Below, piece after piece: positions 8,023 through 17,823 of a stretch of DNA of 45,686 nt. Below the pieces are notes generated by a model. It had not been told where the DNA came from. It made no database searches and saw only the letters and a list, made by a program, of their open reading frames with translations. The position numbers and the translations under genes are program-made. Source of the DNA: an uncultured Lachnospiraceae bacterium (GTDB lineage: Bacteria > Bacillota > Clostridia > Lachnospirales > Lachnospiraceae); assembly GCA_949502235.1 (NCBI GenBank), contig CATBDC010000029.1, positions 1-45,686 on the forward strand, given 5' to 3'. The stretch's first letter is position 1; each line of letters begins with the position of its first letter.

Positions 8023-9375
8023 ATGATTTTTAAGAGGAAAATATATGATAAGCTTTTAGAATGGAAAGAGCTGTCTGCCGGGACATCGGCAGTATTACTG
8101 GAAGGTGCAAGGCGTATTGGAAAGTCAACGATAGCAGAGGAATTCGCAAAACGGGAATATGACGATTATATGATTCTCGATTTTGTAAAAGAAAGTAAGG
8201 ATGTGCGGAATAATTTCTTTGAAAATATGGATGATCTGGATGCCTTTTTCCGAAATTTATTTTTGCTTAAGGGAAAGAGTCTGCAAGGAGAAAGGTGTGT
8301 CATTATTTTTGACGAGGTTCAGCTGTTTCCCCAGGCAAGACAGGCGATAAAATATCTGACAGCAGACGGCAGATATGAGTATATTGAGACGGGTTCCTTG
8401 ATTTCAATCAGGAAAAATGTGAAGGATATCTTAATCCCATCAGAAGAATACAGGATTAAGATGTATCCTATGGATTTTGAAGAATATCTGTGGGCAGTGG
8501 GAGATACGGTTACAATACCTGCAATCAAAAATGCGTTTAACAAAAGAAAACCTCTCGGTGATGCAGTTCATCGGAAGATTATGAAAAATTTCCGTACGTA
8601 TATGGCAGTAGGCGGGATGCCCCAGGCAGTGGAGGCCTTTGTAAATGGCCGAACCTTTGCCCAGATTGATTTCGTGAAGCGGAATATTCTGGCTCTCTAT
8701 GAGGAGGATCTGGCAAAATATGATGGTGAGAACAGAGAAAAGGCATCTGTAATTTATAAAACAATTCCAGAACAGCTGGAAAATAAAAACTCTCATTTTA
8801 AATTTTCACTGGTGGATAAAAATGCAAGATACCAGAACTACGTGGATGCCGTCAGCTTTATTTCCGAGTCAATGATTGGAAATGAATGTATTAATGTGAC
8901 AAAGCCGGAGATCGCTTTGGAGTTGTTCGCTGACAGGAGCAATTTTAAGCTGTATATGGGAGATACAGGCCTTCTTATATCACAGATTATGAAGAATCAG
9001 GATGATATAGATGAGGACATATACAAAACACTGATTTTTGGCAGCCTCGGCATAAATCAGGGGATGATCCTGGAAAATATGGCTGCGCAGATGCTGCGCA
9101 CTTCCGGCCATTCACTGTATTTTCATGAATATCTGTATACGCCGGAAGGAAATATCACGGAGAAAAAATATGAAGTGGATTTTATTATTGTTAAAAAGAA
9201 AAAGATATGTCCTATAGAGGTAAAATCATCAAACTATACGTCCCATAAGTCATTTGACTACTTGATAAAAAAATATCAGCTGAAGATGGAGGAGAGATAT
9301 ATTATATATACGAAGGACTTAAAGTATGAAGATGGAATTACGTATATTCCGATTTATATGACGATGATGATATGA
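8023..9375 (+). CDS. DUF4143-family AAA ATPase
   Basis: 450 residues, full length for the AAA_14/DUF4143 family. Walker A is GARRIGKST (~29-37), Walker B is CVIIFDEVQLFPQARQ, sensor-like IETGSLISI follows, and MYPMDFEEYLWA is the family hallmark before the DUF4143 half. The C-terminus carries EVDFIIVKKKKICPIEVKSS, a D...ExK arrangement like a PD-(D/E)XK nuclease fold. Family function is not established; such orphan ATPases are widespread and often variably present between strains. It stands alone, behind unusual repeats (7901-7990), and converges on the histidine-kinase gene. Confidence 0.9.
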   Translation: MIFKRKIYDKLLEWKELSAGTSAVLLEGARRIGKSTIAEEFAKREYDDYMILDFVKESKDVRNNFFENMDDLDAFFRNLFLLKGKSLQGERCVIIFDEVQLFPQARQAIKYLTADGRYEYIETGSLISIRKNVKDILIPSEEYRIKMYPMDFEEYLWAVGDTVTIPAIKNAFNKRKPLGDAVHRKIMKNFRTYMAVGGMPQAVEAFVNGRTFAQIDFVKRNILALYEEDLAKYDGENREKASVIYKTIPEQLENKNSHFKFSLVDKNARYQNYVDAVSFISESMIGNECINVTKPEIALELFADRSNFKLYMGDTGLLISQIMKNQDDIDEDIYKTLIFGSLGINQGMILENMAAQMLRTSGHSLYFHEYLYTPEGNITEKKYEVDFIIVKKKKICPIEVKSSNYTSHKSFDYLIKKYQLKMEERYIIYTKDLKYEDGITYIPIYMTMMI

Positions 9376-9389
9376 TACAAGGTATACTA

Positions 9390-9430
9390 AGGCGGCAGCA
9401 GACAGATTTTGTGCACTGCCGCTGCCGCCT
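9390..9430. terminator. Hairpin between convergent genes
   Basis: Perfect 10-bp arms AGGCGGCAGC (9390-9399) and GCTGCCGCCT (9421-9430) with a 21-nt loop, between the DUF4143 stop (9375) and the kinase stop (9443). Neither strand has a T-tract, so it may block or end transcription weakly in both directions, or protect 3' ends. Confidence 0.45.
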
Positions 9431-9442
9431 GCTCATCATCTC

Positions 9443-12400
9443 TTACTTCAATATTTCTCCTAACAGCTCCAACAGCTCCGGTATATTAATCGGTTTCGCT
9501 ATATGTCCGTTCATTCCTGCTTCAAGGGCCGCCCTGCGGTCCTCCTCAAAGGCGTTGGCTGTCATTGCAATAATCGGAATATTCGCAAGCTCCTGGTCTT
9601 CAAGGCTCCTGACTCGTCTTGTAGCCTCATACCCGTCCATGATCGGCATCTGAATATCCATCAGAACCAGGTCATACCGTCCGGCTCCAGCTTCCTTAAG
9701 CTTTTCCACAGCAACCGCTCCATCGTCAGCCACATCGACTACGAATCCGGCCTCCTCAAGGATCTCTACAGCAATTTCCTGATTCAGCTCATTATCTTCA
9801 ACCAGGAAGAGCTTCTTTCCTTCAAAGGAAACTGTTTCCTTACAGGCCGTTACTTTCACGTCCGCAGTCATAAACGGCGCTTCCAGAACCTCTCTAAGCT
9901 CCGATAAGAAGATAGGCTTGGAACAGAATGCTGTGACCCCTGCCTTTCTCGCCTCTTCTTCGATATCTGACCAGTCATAAGCAGTGAGAATGATAATCGG
10001 CTTTTCATCACCGATAATTCCGCGGATCCGCCGCACGACCTCGATACCGTTCATGTCTGGCATCAGCCAGTCTATGATATATGCCGCATATTCATCATTT
10101 TGATCTATTGCAAGTCTGGCACGCAGCACCGCCTCCTTACCGGATGTGGTCCAGTCCGGACGCATGCCGATAGTAGAAAGCATCTTAGTGACACTGGAGC
10201 AGGTATTGAAATCATCATCCGCTACAAGCGCACGAAGCTCCTTTAGCTGCGGGATCACCTCCTGCTTTACAGGCCCTGAACAAGTCCGAAATGTAAGGGC
10301 TACGGTAAAGGTCGATCCCTTATTCACCTCACTGTCAACCGAAATCGTGCCGCCCATCATGTCCACTATATTCTTTGTGATCGCCATACCAAGTCCGGTT
10401 CCCTGGATACCACTGACTGTACTTGTCCTCTCACGTTCAAAGGGGTCAAAGACATGTTCCTGAAATTCTTTGCTCATCCCAATTCCCGTATCCTTCACCT
10501 GGAATTCATAGGACGCAAAGCCTTCCGGGGCATTTCCTTTCTGCACAATACGGACTCCGACTATTCCGCCTGGCTTCGTAAACTTCATGGCGTTGCTTAG
10601 CAGATTCAGAAGAATCTGATTCAGTCTGAGCTTATCACACAGAATGTGTTCATTTACTACATCGTCTGTATCAATATAGAATTCGAGACGCTTGGACGTA
10701 ATATCTGCCTGCACGATAGTCTTCAGGTCATGCATAATCTCCGGCAGAGAGGTTTCCTTCTCCTCTATTTTCACCTTCCCGCTTTCGATACGGCTCATGT
10801 CCAGAACATCATTAATCAGGCTTAGCAGATGATTGCTGGATGTGGTAATCTTCGACAGATAATCCTGCACCTGCTCTGTGTTCTCGATATGCGCTGCCGC
10901 AAGGGAGGTAAATCCTATGATTGCGTTCATAGGTGTCCGGATGTCATGGGACATATTGTTGAGAAATGTAGTCTTCGCTTTGTTGGCATGCTGCGCTGCC
11001 GCCAGAGCATCCTGAAGATCCAGCTTCTGCCTGTTAAGCTGTTCTTCCATCCTTTTCTCATCATCAATATCAACAAAGAGTCCGATAAAGGACAGCGGCG
11101 AACCATCCTCCCGCCTGGACAGTCTGCCTGCCGCATGGAACCATCGCAGACCGGCATGCCTGGTATAAAGACGGTACTCTACATCATAGCTTTTCCTGCC
11201 CGTATAGTCCCTTACGGTATCCCAATATTCTTCAAGAGCCCTTTCCTTATCCTCAGGATACAGCAGGTCTGACCATGATTCCAATCTGTTAGGAAACTCC
11301 TCCTCGCTGTCATACCCTAACATCTTCCGGAAAACTTCCGTCCAGGTACAAGAGGTAATCTCTGCCTTCTCGTTAAATTCCATGCTCCATCGGCCAGATC
11401 CCATCGCGGTATGAATATTTTCCATATCCATCTGCTCCCGCTCAATCTGGGCATATGCCAGCCGGATTTTGTCCCGGTCTGCCTTCTCCTGTTCCAGAAC
11501 AATCCGTGCGTTTCTTTTAGACTGCCCTATTATTCCCAGGAACACCACAAGCATTACTATGACTGTAATAACAATCTGAATAATGCCGTTGCTCATCATC
11601 CTTTCACTGATGGTACTGATCTGGTCACTGATCACATTATTCCGGATCAGAATTGTCAGCATCCAGTCTGTCCCTTCTATCGGTACGTAGCAAAGATCCT
11701 CTGCCGTATCCTGATAAGTAAAGGATATCTGTCCGGCCCTCCCCTTTGCGAAATCCTCTTTCAGATCTTCATAAACGGAGCCTTCCTCCATCACGGCGTC
11801 TCCAAGTGCAGACAGTATATTCTTTCCGGCAGTAAGATATCCGAAATCATTGTTTGTCAGACTTTCACCATTACGATAGTACAGATTGCAATAGGTCTCA
11901 TTGTCACTGGTCTGCAGGGTCAGGGAGCTTAACATATCAGCAATGTTTATCTGAATAAAGCATACCTTGATCTCCTTGCCTTGAAACATAACTCCCTCCA
12001 CAGGCATCGCAAGGATCACCCGCTTTTTCGCTCCGTAGAGGTTTGACGTACTGATTACGGGTTCTGTCAGCTCATCTTCCAGAAAGCTGTATCTGCTAAG
12101 TCCCGACATCGTGCTGTGCTGTGCATAAACGATTCCGTCCTCGTCCACCATGGCAAATTTGTCTACTCCATAGAGCCTCCGGACCCTGCCAAGGAAGCTG
12201 CGCAGCGAAGCCTGAGATTCAAGATCCGACTGCTCCAGTACCTCCAGGGCATTCTTCATGTATGTAAAGTTGTTATTCAGCTCTTCCGAAACTACCAGTG
12301 CCCTCCTGCCGGCCAATTCTTCCAGATAGAATTCACTGACCCGGTTCACAGCCTGGTTCGTGCCAACCCTCGCGCTCTCTGACACCCATAATGTTGTTAC

Positions 12401-12499
12401 GATCAGAACCAGTGCAATTATGACCGCGCCCCCTATGGCATATATAACTGTCTGTGTTTTTTGTTTTTTATTTATACTGGCTTGCTGTAATGGTTCCAT
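9443..12499 (-). CDS. Hybrid sensor histidine kinase with PAS and two receiver domains
   Basis: 1018 residues from the ATG at 12499 (AAGGAG six bases upstream; an upstream in-frame TTG at 12517 overlaps the previous gene and is less likely). TM segments at ~19-39 and ~305-325 bracket a ~265-residue extracellular Cache-like sensor. Then a PAS domain (~360-485), HisKA with [17 protein letters not shown] (His ~518), an HATPase domain ([23 protein letters not shown]), REC1 (DDD, Asp ~810 in [12 protein letters not shown]) and REC2 (EDNELN, Asp ~948 in [16 protein letters not shown]). There is no Hpt or DNA-binding output in the protein, and none in the neighbouring genes. It is co-transcribed with the binding protein upstream, which may present its ligand. 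Confidence 0.93.
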   Translation of the reverse strand: MEPLQQASINKKQKTQTVIYAIGGAVIIALVLIVTTLWVSESARVGTNQAVNRVSEFYLEELAGRRALVVSEELNNNFTYMKNALEVLEQSDLESQASLRSFLGRVRRLYGVDKFAMVDEDGIVYAQHSTMSGLSRYSFLEDELTEPVISTSNLYGAKKRVILAMPVEGVMFQGKEIKVCFIQINIADMLSSLTLQTSDNETYCNLYYRNGESLTNNDFGYLTAGKNILSALGDAVMEEGSVYEDLKEDFAKGRAGQISFTYQDTAEDLCYVPIEGTDWMLTILIRNNVISDQISTISERMMSNGIIQIVITVIVMLVVFLGIIGQSKRNARIVLEQEKADRDKIRLAYAQIEREQMDMENIHTAMGSGRWSMEFNEKAEITSCTWTEVFRKMLGYDSEEEFPNRLESWSDLLYPEDKERALEEYWDTVRDYTGRKSYDVEYRLYTRHAGLRWFHAAGRLSRREDGSPLSFIGLFVDIDDEKRMEEQLNRQKLDLQDALAAAQHANKAKTTFLNNMSHDIRTPMNAIIGFTSLAAAHIENTEQVQDYLSKITTSSNHLLSLINDVLDMSRIESGKVKIEEKETSLPEIMHDLKTIVQADITSKRLEFYIDTDDVVNEHILCDKLRLNQILLNLLSNAMKFTKPGGIVGVRIVQKGNAPEGFASYEFQVKDTGIGMSKEFQEHVFDPFERERTSTVSGIQGTGLGMAITKNIVDMMGGTISVDSEVNKGSTFTVALTFRTCSGPVKQEVIPQLKELRALVADDDFNTCSSVTKMLSTIGMRPDWTTSGKEAVLRARLAIDQNDEYAAYIIDWLMPDMNGIEVVRRIRGIIGDEKPIIILTAYDWSDIEEEARKAGVTAFCSKPIFLSELREVLEAPFMTADVKVTACKETVSFEGKKLFLVEDNELNQEIAVEILEEAGFVVDVADDGAVAVEKLKEAGAGRYDLVLMDIQMPIMDGYEATRRVRSLEDQELANIPIIAMTANAFEEDRRAALEAGMNGHIAKPINIPELLELLGEILK

Positions 12500-12509
12500 T
12501 CTCTGCTCC

Positions 12510-13706
12510 TTAATCAATTACACCATATAATGTCTGCAGCATGGCCGCAGCGCCGTCCTGATATACAATCGTTGTCATCTCTTCCGTTTTCTCCGGGTAA
12601 AGCTCTCCCGGCATACATCCATCCGCAATCTTGACTGCTACCTGAACGGTGTCAAACCCGATAGAATAACAGTCTTGTACTCCCAGTGCATAGATAACAC
12701 CATTCTTAAGATACCGCAAAGCTTCCTGATCATGATCCATTCCAACGATGACGACCTCATCCTCTCTTCCTGCTTCAATAACCGCCCTTGCCGTGCCAAC
12801 CGGATTACTCATATTACAGCAGATAAAGCCGTCAAGATCCTCATGGTCCGCCAAAAATGTCTTTGCATATCGATAGGATTCCTCTACCTTATCATCATCA
12901 TATGCAGTCTCTACAATCTCCATCTCCGGATATTGGGCGATCACATCCCTGGCGCCCTGCGCTCTGTCCTCATGGCATGGCGCACCCTTTGTCCCTATCA
13001 GAATGGCAACCTTCCCCTGATATCCCAGCTTCTCGCAGAGTTCCTCTGTAAGGCTGGCTCCATCTTTATAATTATGGGTATTTCCTACATATGCGATACG
13101 ATTGCAGCCATCCTCTTTTGCCGCATCGGAGCTTGAAAAAGTCATGACCTTCTGCCCCTCCTGCAAAAGGCTGTTTATTACAGGGGTGACAACGCCAATG
13201 TCTGCCACGTCCACGCCAATCACATCAAAACCTCTCATTGCGGCATCGTTAAGACGCTGCACCTGATCCTGGGCAGATGCTTCCTTCGGCGCAAGATACT
13301 CATAATTGATGATGATCCCTTCTTCTTCGTATTGCTTTGCGGCATCTTCAATCCCCATCGCTACTGCATCCCACCAGGGATGAATCACCTTATACGTAAG
13401 ATAGAAATTATATTCTTTTTTAAGAGGCTGATAATCATCCAGCTCATGATCAAAGTCCACAGCCTTCACAGCATTTTTGTCATCCATGTTTTTGTCCTGC
13501 TCATCGGCAGATACCGGCGGAGACTCCTTCTCTGCCGCTTTGCCGCATCCGCCTATCTCAAGACTCCCTATGGTCAGCACACTCAGCATCAGATATAGGA
13601 ACGTTTTTCTTCTGTGTTTCCTTTGTTCCAGAACATGTGGATGGAAATTCCGCTCCTTCGTATCCTTACGTCTTATGCATGTATTCGCCGTCATTTTTTT
13701 ATCCAC
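12510..13706 (-). CDS. Periplasmic sugar-binding-like lipoprotein paired with the sensor kinase
   Basis: 398 residues from a GTG at 13706 (AGGAG ten bases upstream); an ATG at 13694 is an alternative. A long basic n-region precedes a hydrophobic stretch and lipobox ([10 protein letters not shown]), so it is probably membrane anchored. The rest is a Peripla_BP_4/LacI-type fold: ITYKVIHP-like first strand ([20 protein letters not shown]), [73 protein letters not shown] and [20 protein letters not shown]. No ABC permease is nearby. It lies 10 nt upstream of the kinase, as in binding-protein/sensor pairs such as TorT-TorS, so sensing rather than transport is likely (inference). Confidence 0.88.
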   Translation of the reverse strand: MDKKMTANTCIRRKDTKERNFHPHVLEQRKHRRKTFLYLMLSVLTIGSLEIGGCGKAAEKESPPVSADEQDKNMDDKNAVKAVDFDHELDDYQPLKKEYNFYLTYKVIHPWWDAVAMGIEDAAKQYEEEGIIINYEYLAPKEASAQDQVQRLNDAAMRGFDVIGVDVADIGVVTPVINSLLQEGQKVMTFSSSDAAKEDGCNRIAYVGNTHNYKDGASLTEELCEKLGYQGKVAILIGTKGAPCHEDRAQGARDVIAQYPEMEIVETAYDDDKVEESYRYAKTFLADHEDLDGFICCNMSNPVGTARAVIEAGREDEVVIVGMDHDQEALRYLKNGVIYALGVQDCYSIGFDTVQVAVKIADGCMPGELYPEKTEEMTTIVYQDGAAAMLQTLYGVID

Positions 13707-13782
13707 AGCCCCACATCTCCTCTCATTCCAAGCTGTTTATCATACCCTTCCTGTCTCTTAAACTTTGGCCGCCAATAGAAAT

Positions 13783-13791
13783 ATTATACCA
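13783..13791 (-). promoter_or_regulatory. Extended -10 of the binding protein/kinase operon
   Basis: Minus strand TGGTATAAT (TATAAT 13783-13788), an extended -10 about 75 bp upstream of the start at 13706. No good -35 was seen. Confidence 0.4.
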
Positions 13792-13835
13792 CAAGCAAAT
13801 TGGAAACTCTACCCTTTAGATAACACTAAATATGA

Positions 13836-13864
13836 TTGAAACAGTCCTTGTAATTTGATATGAT
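13836..13864 (+). promoter_or_regulatory. Promoter of the HD nucleotidase-like gene
   Basis: TTGAAA (13836-13841), 17-bp spacer, TATGAT (13859-13864), about 60 bp upstream of the ATG at 13926. Confidence 0.6.
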
Positions 13865-13925
13865 TAGAAATGTATTTTGAAAGACTCGTTTATGGAGTGT
13901 TTTTAACATTAGGAAGGAGATTAGT

Positions 13926-14519
13926 ATGGAAAAATCAAGGCTTGACAAGCAGTTTGATTTCTGCCGGGAGGTTGACAAGGAGAAATTTATTGGACGCCAG
14001 ACCTATCTTACGGGCGGCCGGCGCAAGGAAAATGATGCCGAGCATGCATGGCATATGGCGCTTATGACCATTCTGCTTAGCGAATACGCAAATGAGGAGA
14101 TTGATGTACTGAAAACAGTAACCATGCTTCTTATTCATGACCTGGTGGAGATAGATGCCGGAGACACTTATGCATATGATGAGGAAGGCCATAAGGACAA
14201 GCGTGAGCGTGAGGAGAAGGCTGCTGCCCGGATATTCGGACTGCTTCCGGAGGATCAGAAGGAGAAGCTTTCTGGCTTGTGGGAGGAATTTGAGACGGCA
14301 GAAACTGCAGAGGCAAAGTTTGCACATGCTATGGATCGTGTTCAGCCGCTTATGCTAAATGCAGCCACTGACGGAAAGAGCTGGATAGAGCATGGGGTGC
14401 ATTTAAATCAGGTACTGAAAAGAAACGGGAGTACGGCTGAAGGGTCAAAGGAATTGTGGGAGTATGCGTATGAAAAATTTATAAGTCCTAATGTAGAAAA
14501 GGGGCGTCTTAAGAAATAG
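13926..14519 (+). CDS. HD-domain protein, YfbR/HDDC2-like nucleotidase family
   Basis: 197 residues, AAGGAG seven bases before the ATG. Family motifs: ENDAEHAWHMALM (first His), LLIHDLVEIDAGD (HD pair), a Tyr/Asp-rich TYAYDEEGHKDKREREEKAA segment, and HAMDRVQPLMLNA (last metal Asp). This is the layout of the HD_3 group that includes 5'-deoxynucleotidase YfbR; hydrolysis of (deoxy)nucleoside monophosphates is the family role, the substrate here is inferred. It lies 62 nt upstream of the transaldolase gene on the same strand. Confidence 0.85.
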   Translation: MEKSRLDKQFDFCREVDKEKFIGRQTYLTGGRRKENDAEHAWHMALMTILLSEYANEEIDVLKTVTMLLIHDLVEIDAGDTYAYDEEGHKDKREREEKAAARIFGLLPEDQKEKLSGLWEEFETAETAEAKFAHAMDRVQPLMLNAATDGKSWIEHGVHLNQVLKRNGSTAEGSKELWEYAYEKFISPNVEKGRLKK

Positions 14520-14581
14520 AACAAAAATTATTAAGATATTAAGAAATGTATTACAGATTTAAAAGAAGGGGGCAAAACATC

Positions 14582-15244
14582 ATGAGATTACTGGCAGATA
14601 CAGCAAACATTCAGGAGTTAGAGATACTAAAAAGCAGGAAGCTGATAGACGGTGTGACAACAAACCCGTCAATCATTTCCAAAGAAGGAAAAGATGCTCT
14701 GAAGGTATTAGGCGCTATATGCCGCCTGCTTCCGGATATGGAGGTTTTCGGACAGGTGGTGGGTGAGACAGCAGAGGACATGATAGAGGACGCTAAAAAG
14801 ATTCATTCAGTGGGTCCGCACATGGTAGTTAAAATTCCCGCTAATTTTTGCGGCATTGAAGCCATAGCAAAGTTAAAGGACTTAAAAATCAGGACCTGTG
14901 CTACTGCGGTACTGACTGCTCCAGAGGCACTTCTGTGCGCGCAGGCAGGGGCGTCTTACGTTGCTCCGTATACCGGGCAGAATGATATTATCGGATTCAG
15001 GGGAACAGAGACACTTTCACAGATCGCAGAGGTTTTTAAGCACCTGAGCATAGAGACAAAGATACTGGCGGCATCCATAGAGAAACCTCAGGAGCTTGTA
15101 GATTACTTTTTGGCAGGAGCGGATTGCCTGACATTTCCATATTCTGTTTTTGAGAAAGCTTTCACGGCGCCAAATCCGCTGACACAGAAATATGTGGATA
15201 ATTTCAGAAGTGACTGGGACAAGGCGGGCTGCTTTATAAAATAG
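14582..15244 (+). CDS. Fructose-6-phosphate aldolase / transaldolase-like protein
   Basis: 220 residues from the ATG at 14582, chosen because AAGGGGG lies just upstream; an in-frame ATG at 14546 has no site. Length and motifs fit the short transaldolase/FSA family: LADTANIQELE, DGVTTNPSIISKEGKD, HMVVKIPAN (Schiff-base Lys in VVKIP), CATAVLTAPEALLCAQAGASYVAPY, and GADCLTFPYSVFEKAF. The reaction is reversible aldol cleavage of fructose-6-phosphate or transfer of dihydroxyacetone units. FSA and small transaldolase cannot be separated by eye. Transcription ends at 15412-15445 after a short ATPase remnant. Confidence 0.93.
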   Translation: MRLLADTANIQELEILKSRKLIDGVTTNPSIISKEGKDALKVLGAICRLLPDMEVFGQVVGETAEDMIEDAKKIHSVGPHMVVKIPANFCGIEAIAKLKDLKIRTCATAVLTAPEALLCAQAGASYVAPYTGQNDIIGFRGTETLSQIAEVFKHLSIETKILAASIEKPQELVDYFLAGADCLTFPYSVFEKAFTAPNPLTQKYVDNFRSDWDKAGCFIK

Positions 15245-15255
15245 GAGAACTATCT

Positions 15256-15384
15256 ATGCTAAAAAGATTTAATGTGACGGGTGTCTGTATCCCGGAGCAG
15301 CATTATATGGCAGATATCAGCGGGAAAAAAAGACTGGCATGCAGAAGCTTTATATCCGGGGAAAATGTATCTGGGAAGTTGTAG
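15256..15384 (+). pseudogene. N-terminal remnant of an AAA/PD-(D/E)XK protein
   Basis: A 42-codon frame with a good ribosome site (AGGAG, eight bases before ATG). Its start MLKRFNVTGVCIPEQHYMAD aligns with MRKRFNTTGLCYPDEHYMVN, the start of the intact 535-residue gene at 43472-45079. Similarity stops at about residue 24 (DISGK), and the Walker A region and everything after it are gone. It lies 11 nt after the transaldolase gene. Most likely the leftover of a deleted paralogue; a short translated product is possible. Confidence 0.7.
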
Positions 15385-15411
15385 CGTAAGCTATAAGGAA
15401 AGCATATAGAG

Positions 15412-15445
15412 AACCGGGCCGCTTAAACAAGCGCCCGGTTTTTTT
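15412..15445 (+). terminator. Intrinsic terminator of the transaldolase unit
   Basis: Stem AACCGGGC-GCTT / AAGC-GCCCGGTT (15412-15424 with 15429-15440, one bulged C), followed by a run of seven T. The hairpin overlaps the stop codon of the convergent plsC gene. Confidence 0.9.
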
Positions 15446-16157
15446 CTGTGGTTTCTCTTATAATATTCTGGCAGTATTCACTGATATTCTTCTTCTGCGC
15501 CTTATCCATATCCTTCATGTAAATGGGTTTCCCATACTCAATAATAACATGGGTTTTTCTCACAAAGGGCAGATGATTTTCAAAGATTTCAGCCGTGTTA
15601 TTCATGCTGATAGGAATAATGGCACACCCGCTTTTCTCTGCTATCTTAAAGGAACCGCTGTGGAAGGGCAGCATACTGCCTTCCTCCCCATCGTTTCTTG
15701 TACCCTCTGGGAAAATGCAGATGGAAATCCCCTTTTTCACGTAATCAATTGCCTGGAGAATGGTTTTTAAGCCTTCTCTTGGGTTTTCCCTGTCTAAAAA
15801 CAGGCAGTAAAGCCGCTTCATCCAGTCCCGGAGCAGAGGATATTTCAGCATTTCCTTTTTCGCCACATATCCGGTCAGCCTCTTGCAGCGGGAATAGGTT
15901 AACAGGATATCAAAATAGCTTCTATGGTTCCCGATAAAAAGAACTGCCTCATCAGGTATATTTTCCTCGCCAATAACAGTGATTTCAGCGCCGGTAACCT
16001 TAAGCATCAGCTTAAAGGTCCACTGCACCATGCGAAGGCACTGGTAATCCTCTTTTTCTTTATTGAACTTCCCTATTATCCACTCAATTCCAAGCACCGG
16101 GATACCAAGGAGCAGATATAAAAATAAAAGAATTGCAATTGTTAAAAATCTAAGCAT
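15423..16157 (-). CDS. plsC: 1-acyl-sn-glycerol-3-phosphate acyltransferase family protein
   Basis: 244 residues, GGAGG ten bases before the ATG. The N-terminal hydrophobic segment (~3-25) probably anchors it in the membrane. Acyltransferase motifs are visible: I NHRSYFD (HX4D), II around LFLDRENPREGLK, III FPEGTRNDGE, IV AIIPISMNN. It transfers a second acyl chain to lysophosphatidate in phospholipid synthesis. The gene follows malQ with a 14-nt gap on the same strand, an odd functional pairing. Its stop lies inside the opposite-strand terminator. Confidence 0.92.
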   Translation of the reverse strand: MLRFLTIAILLFLYLLLGIPVLGIEWIIGKFNKEKEDYQCLRMVQWTFKLMLKVTGAEITVIGEENIPDEAVLFIGNHRSYFDILLTYSRCKRLTGYVAKKEMLKYPLLRDWMKRLYCLFLDRENPREGLKTILQAIDYVKKGISICIFPEGTRNDGEEGSMLPFHSGSFKIAEKSGCAIIPISMNNTAEIFENHLPFVRKTHVIIEYGKPIYMKDMDKAQKKNISEYCQNIIRETTEKNRALV

Positions 16158-16171
16158 ATTTAAGTATCCTC

Positions 16172-17680
16172 CTAATATCTTCCGTATAAAATTGTCATGT
16201 CCTTAAGCTCTTTTGCAAGGGAAGGATAAAGGTCATCCTTTTCGTACCGCCAGTTCCAGTTTCCGGCAGGAACCCCGGGAACATTCATGCGTCCTTCGCT
16301 GCCAAGACCAAGTGCATCCTGAAGGGGAAATACTGCGTAGGCGGCAATGCTTCCCATGGCGAGCCGTATAAAATCCAGGCACAGCCGCAGGTCATCAGAA
16401 TTATTTGTATAGCGAAGTACCTTTTCCCTACACTCATCGGGCAGATTTTCAAACCATCCCAGGGACGTGTCATTATCATGGGTTCCGGTGTAGCATACAC
16501 ATAATGGGTTCTGATATCTGTGAGGCAGATAATCGCTCTCACCCACAGACTCGAAAGCAAACTGCAGCACCTTCATGCCAGGGAAACCGAAATGCTCACG
16601 CAGAGCCGTAACCTCCGGGGTGATAATTCCAAGATCCTCTGCGATAATAGGAAGACTCTCTCCCAGATTATTTTTTATGGCGTTAAAAAGCTCATATCCG
16701 GGAGCCTTAATCCACTGTCCTTTTATGGCTGTTTCCTCCCCATAGGGGATGGACCAGTATGCCTCAAAGCCGCGGAAATGGTCTATCCGCAGAATATCAA
16801 GATTCGCAAGCTGTGTGCGGATGCGCGCAATCCACCACGCATAATTCTCATCCCGGTGAGCATCCCAATTATAGAGAGGATTTCCCCAGAGCTGGCCTGT
16901 AGCGGAAAAATAGTCCGGCGGTACGCCTGCAACATTTGTGGGGAAGCCCTTTGTATCCAGCTGGAACAGGTGCTGGTTCGCCCAGACATCCGCACTGTCC
17001 ATGGATACAAAGATGGGAATATCTCCGATAATTTTAATTTCATTTTCATTTGCGTAGGCCTTAAGCTTCTTCCATTCGCCAAAGAAGATAAACTGTATAA
17101 ATTGGTAATATTTTACATCATCACTTAGCAGGTGGAGAAGCTCCTCCTTAAAAGCATGAGACGGACGGCGGTACTCCTCTCCCCATTTAAGCCAGCTTAC
17201 GCCTTTATGAAGCTTTTTGCATGCCATAAAAAGGGCATAATCATAAAGCCAGTGTCCCTCTTCATCGCAGAAGGTGTCAAAAGCGTCCCTAAGCCCGCGG
17301 TCCGCCTCTATTTTTTCGGAAAAACGCCGGTAAGCAAGAAAAAGGATCCTCTCCTTCCAGGGGATTATCCGGCCGTAGTCGATATGTGAAGAGCAGGCTT
17401 CCGGGCAGTCAGATAGCTCATCCTCCTGCAAAAGCTCCAGGCTTATCAGATGCTCCGGGCTGATTAAAAGCGGCTGTCCCGCAAAGGCGGAGAAGCTTTG
17501 ATAAGGGGAATCACCGTAGCCTGTATGAGTAAGAGGAAGTATCTGCCATAGATGCTGTCCGGCCTCCTTAAGAAAATCAACAAACCTATAGGCTTCTTCG
17601 CCTAAATCCCCGATTCCGTATGGCGAGGGAAGGGAAGTGGGATGAAGAAGCACTCCGGAAAGTCTTTCGTGCTGATCCAT
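16172..17680 (-). CDS. malQ: 4-alpha-glucanotransferase
   Basis: 502 residues from the ATG at 17680 (GGAG nine bases upstream); an in-frame ATG at 17686 is too close to the site. GH77 signatures: LSGVLLHPTSLPSPYGIGDL, WQILPLTHTGYGDSPYQSFS, IIGDIPIFVSMDSADVWANQ, LDILRIDHFRGFEAYWSIP (nucleophile Asp), IAEDLGIITPEV (acid/base) and CYTGTHDNDT. The amylomaltase disproportionates malto-oligosaccharides in the cytosol, and with the GH31 enzyme at 41502 it would support starch and maltodextrin use. Confidence 0.96.
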   Translation of the reverse strand: MDQHERLSGVLLHPTSLPSPYGIGDLGEEAYRFVDFLKEAGQHLWQILPLTHTGYGDSPYQSFSAFAGQPLLISPEHLISLELLQEDELSDCPEACSSHIDYGRIIPWKERILFLAYRRFSEKIEADRGLRDAFDTFCDEEGHWLYDYALFMACKKLHKGVSWLKWGEEYRRPSHAFKEELLHLLSDDVKYYQFIQFIFFGEWKKLKAYANENEIKIIGDIPIFVSMDSADVWANQHLFQLDTKGFPTNVAGVPPDYFSATGQLWGNPLYNWDAHRDENYAWWIARIRTQLANLDILRIDHFRGFEAYWSIPYGEETAIKGQWIKAPGYELFNAIKNNLGESLPIIAEDLGIITPEVTALREHFGFPGMKVLQFAFESVGESDYLPHRYQNPLCVCYTGTHDNDTSLGWFENLPDECREKVLRYTNNSDDLRLCLDFIRLAMGSIAAYAVFPLQDALGLGSEGRMNVPGVPAGNWNWRYEKDDLYPSLAKELKDMTILYGRY

Positions 17681-17781
17681 GTTCATAGTCTCCTTAATTA
17701 TTTTTCTTTATAAGTATACAACATTTTTGTAATTTTTCCTAGAGGTGTTGTGTATGATGTTAATAAGAATGTGGATAAGGG

Positions 17782-17808
17782 GTTGCTGTGAACGAAGTGA
17801 ACAGTAAC
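17782..17808. repeat. Element B short copy (27 bp)
   Basis: GTTGCTGTGAACGAAGTGAA and CAGTAAC, the short terminal unit seen also at 25419-25445, 45517-45543 and as the left end of 40674-40802. It lies in the divergent gap between malQ and the PrcB-like gene. Confidence 0.75.
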
Positions 17809-17823
17809 GGATAAGGGGACATT

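Noticed and set aside
11411-11932. 173-residue open frame opposite the histidine kinase
   Set aside because: It is antisense to a clearly conserved coding region, has no family signature and no ribosome site.
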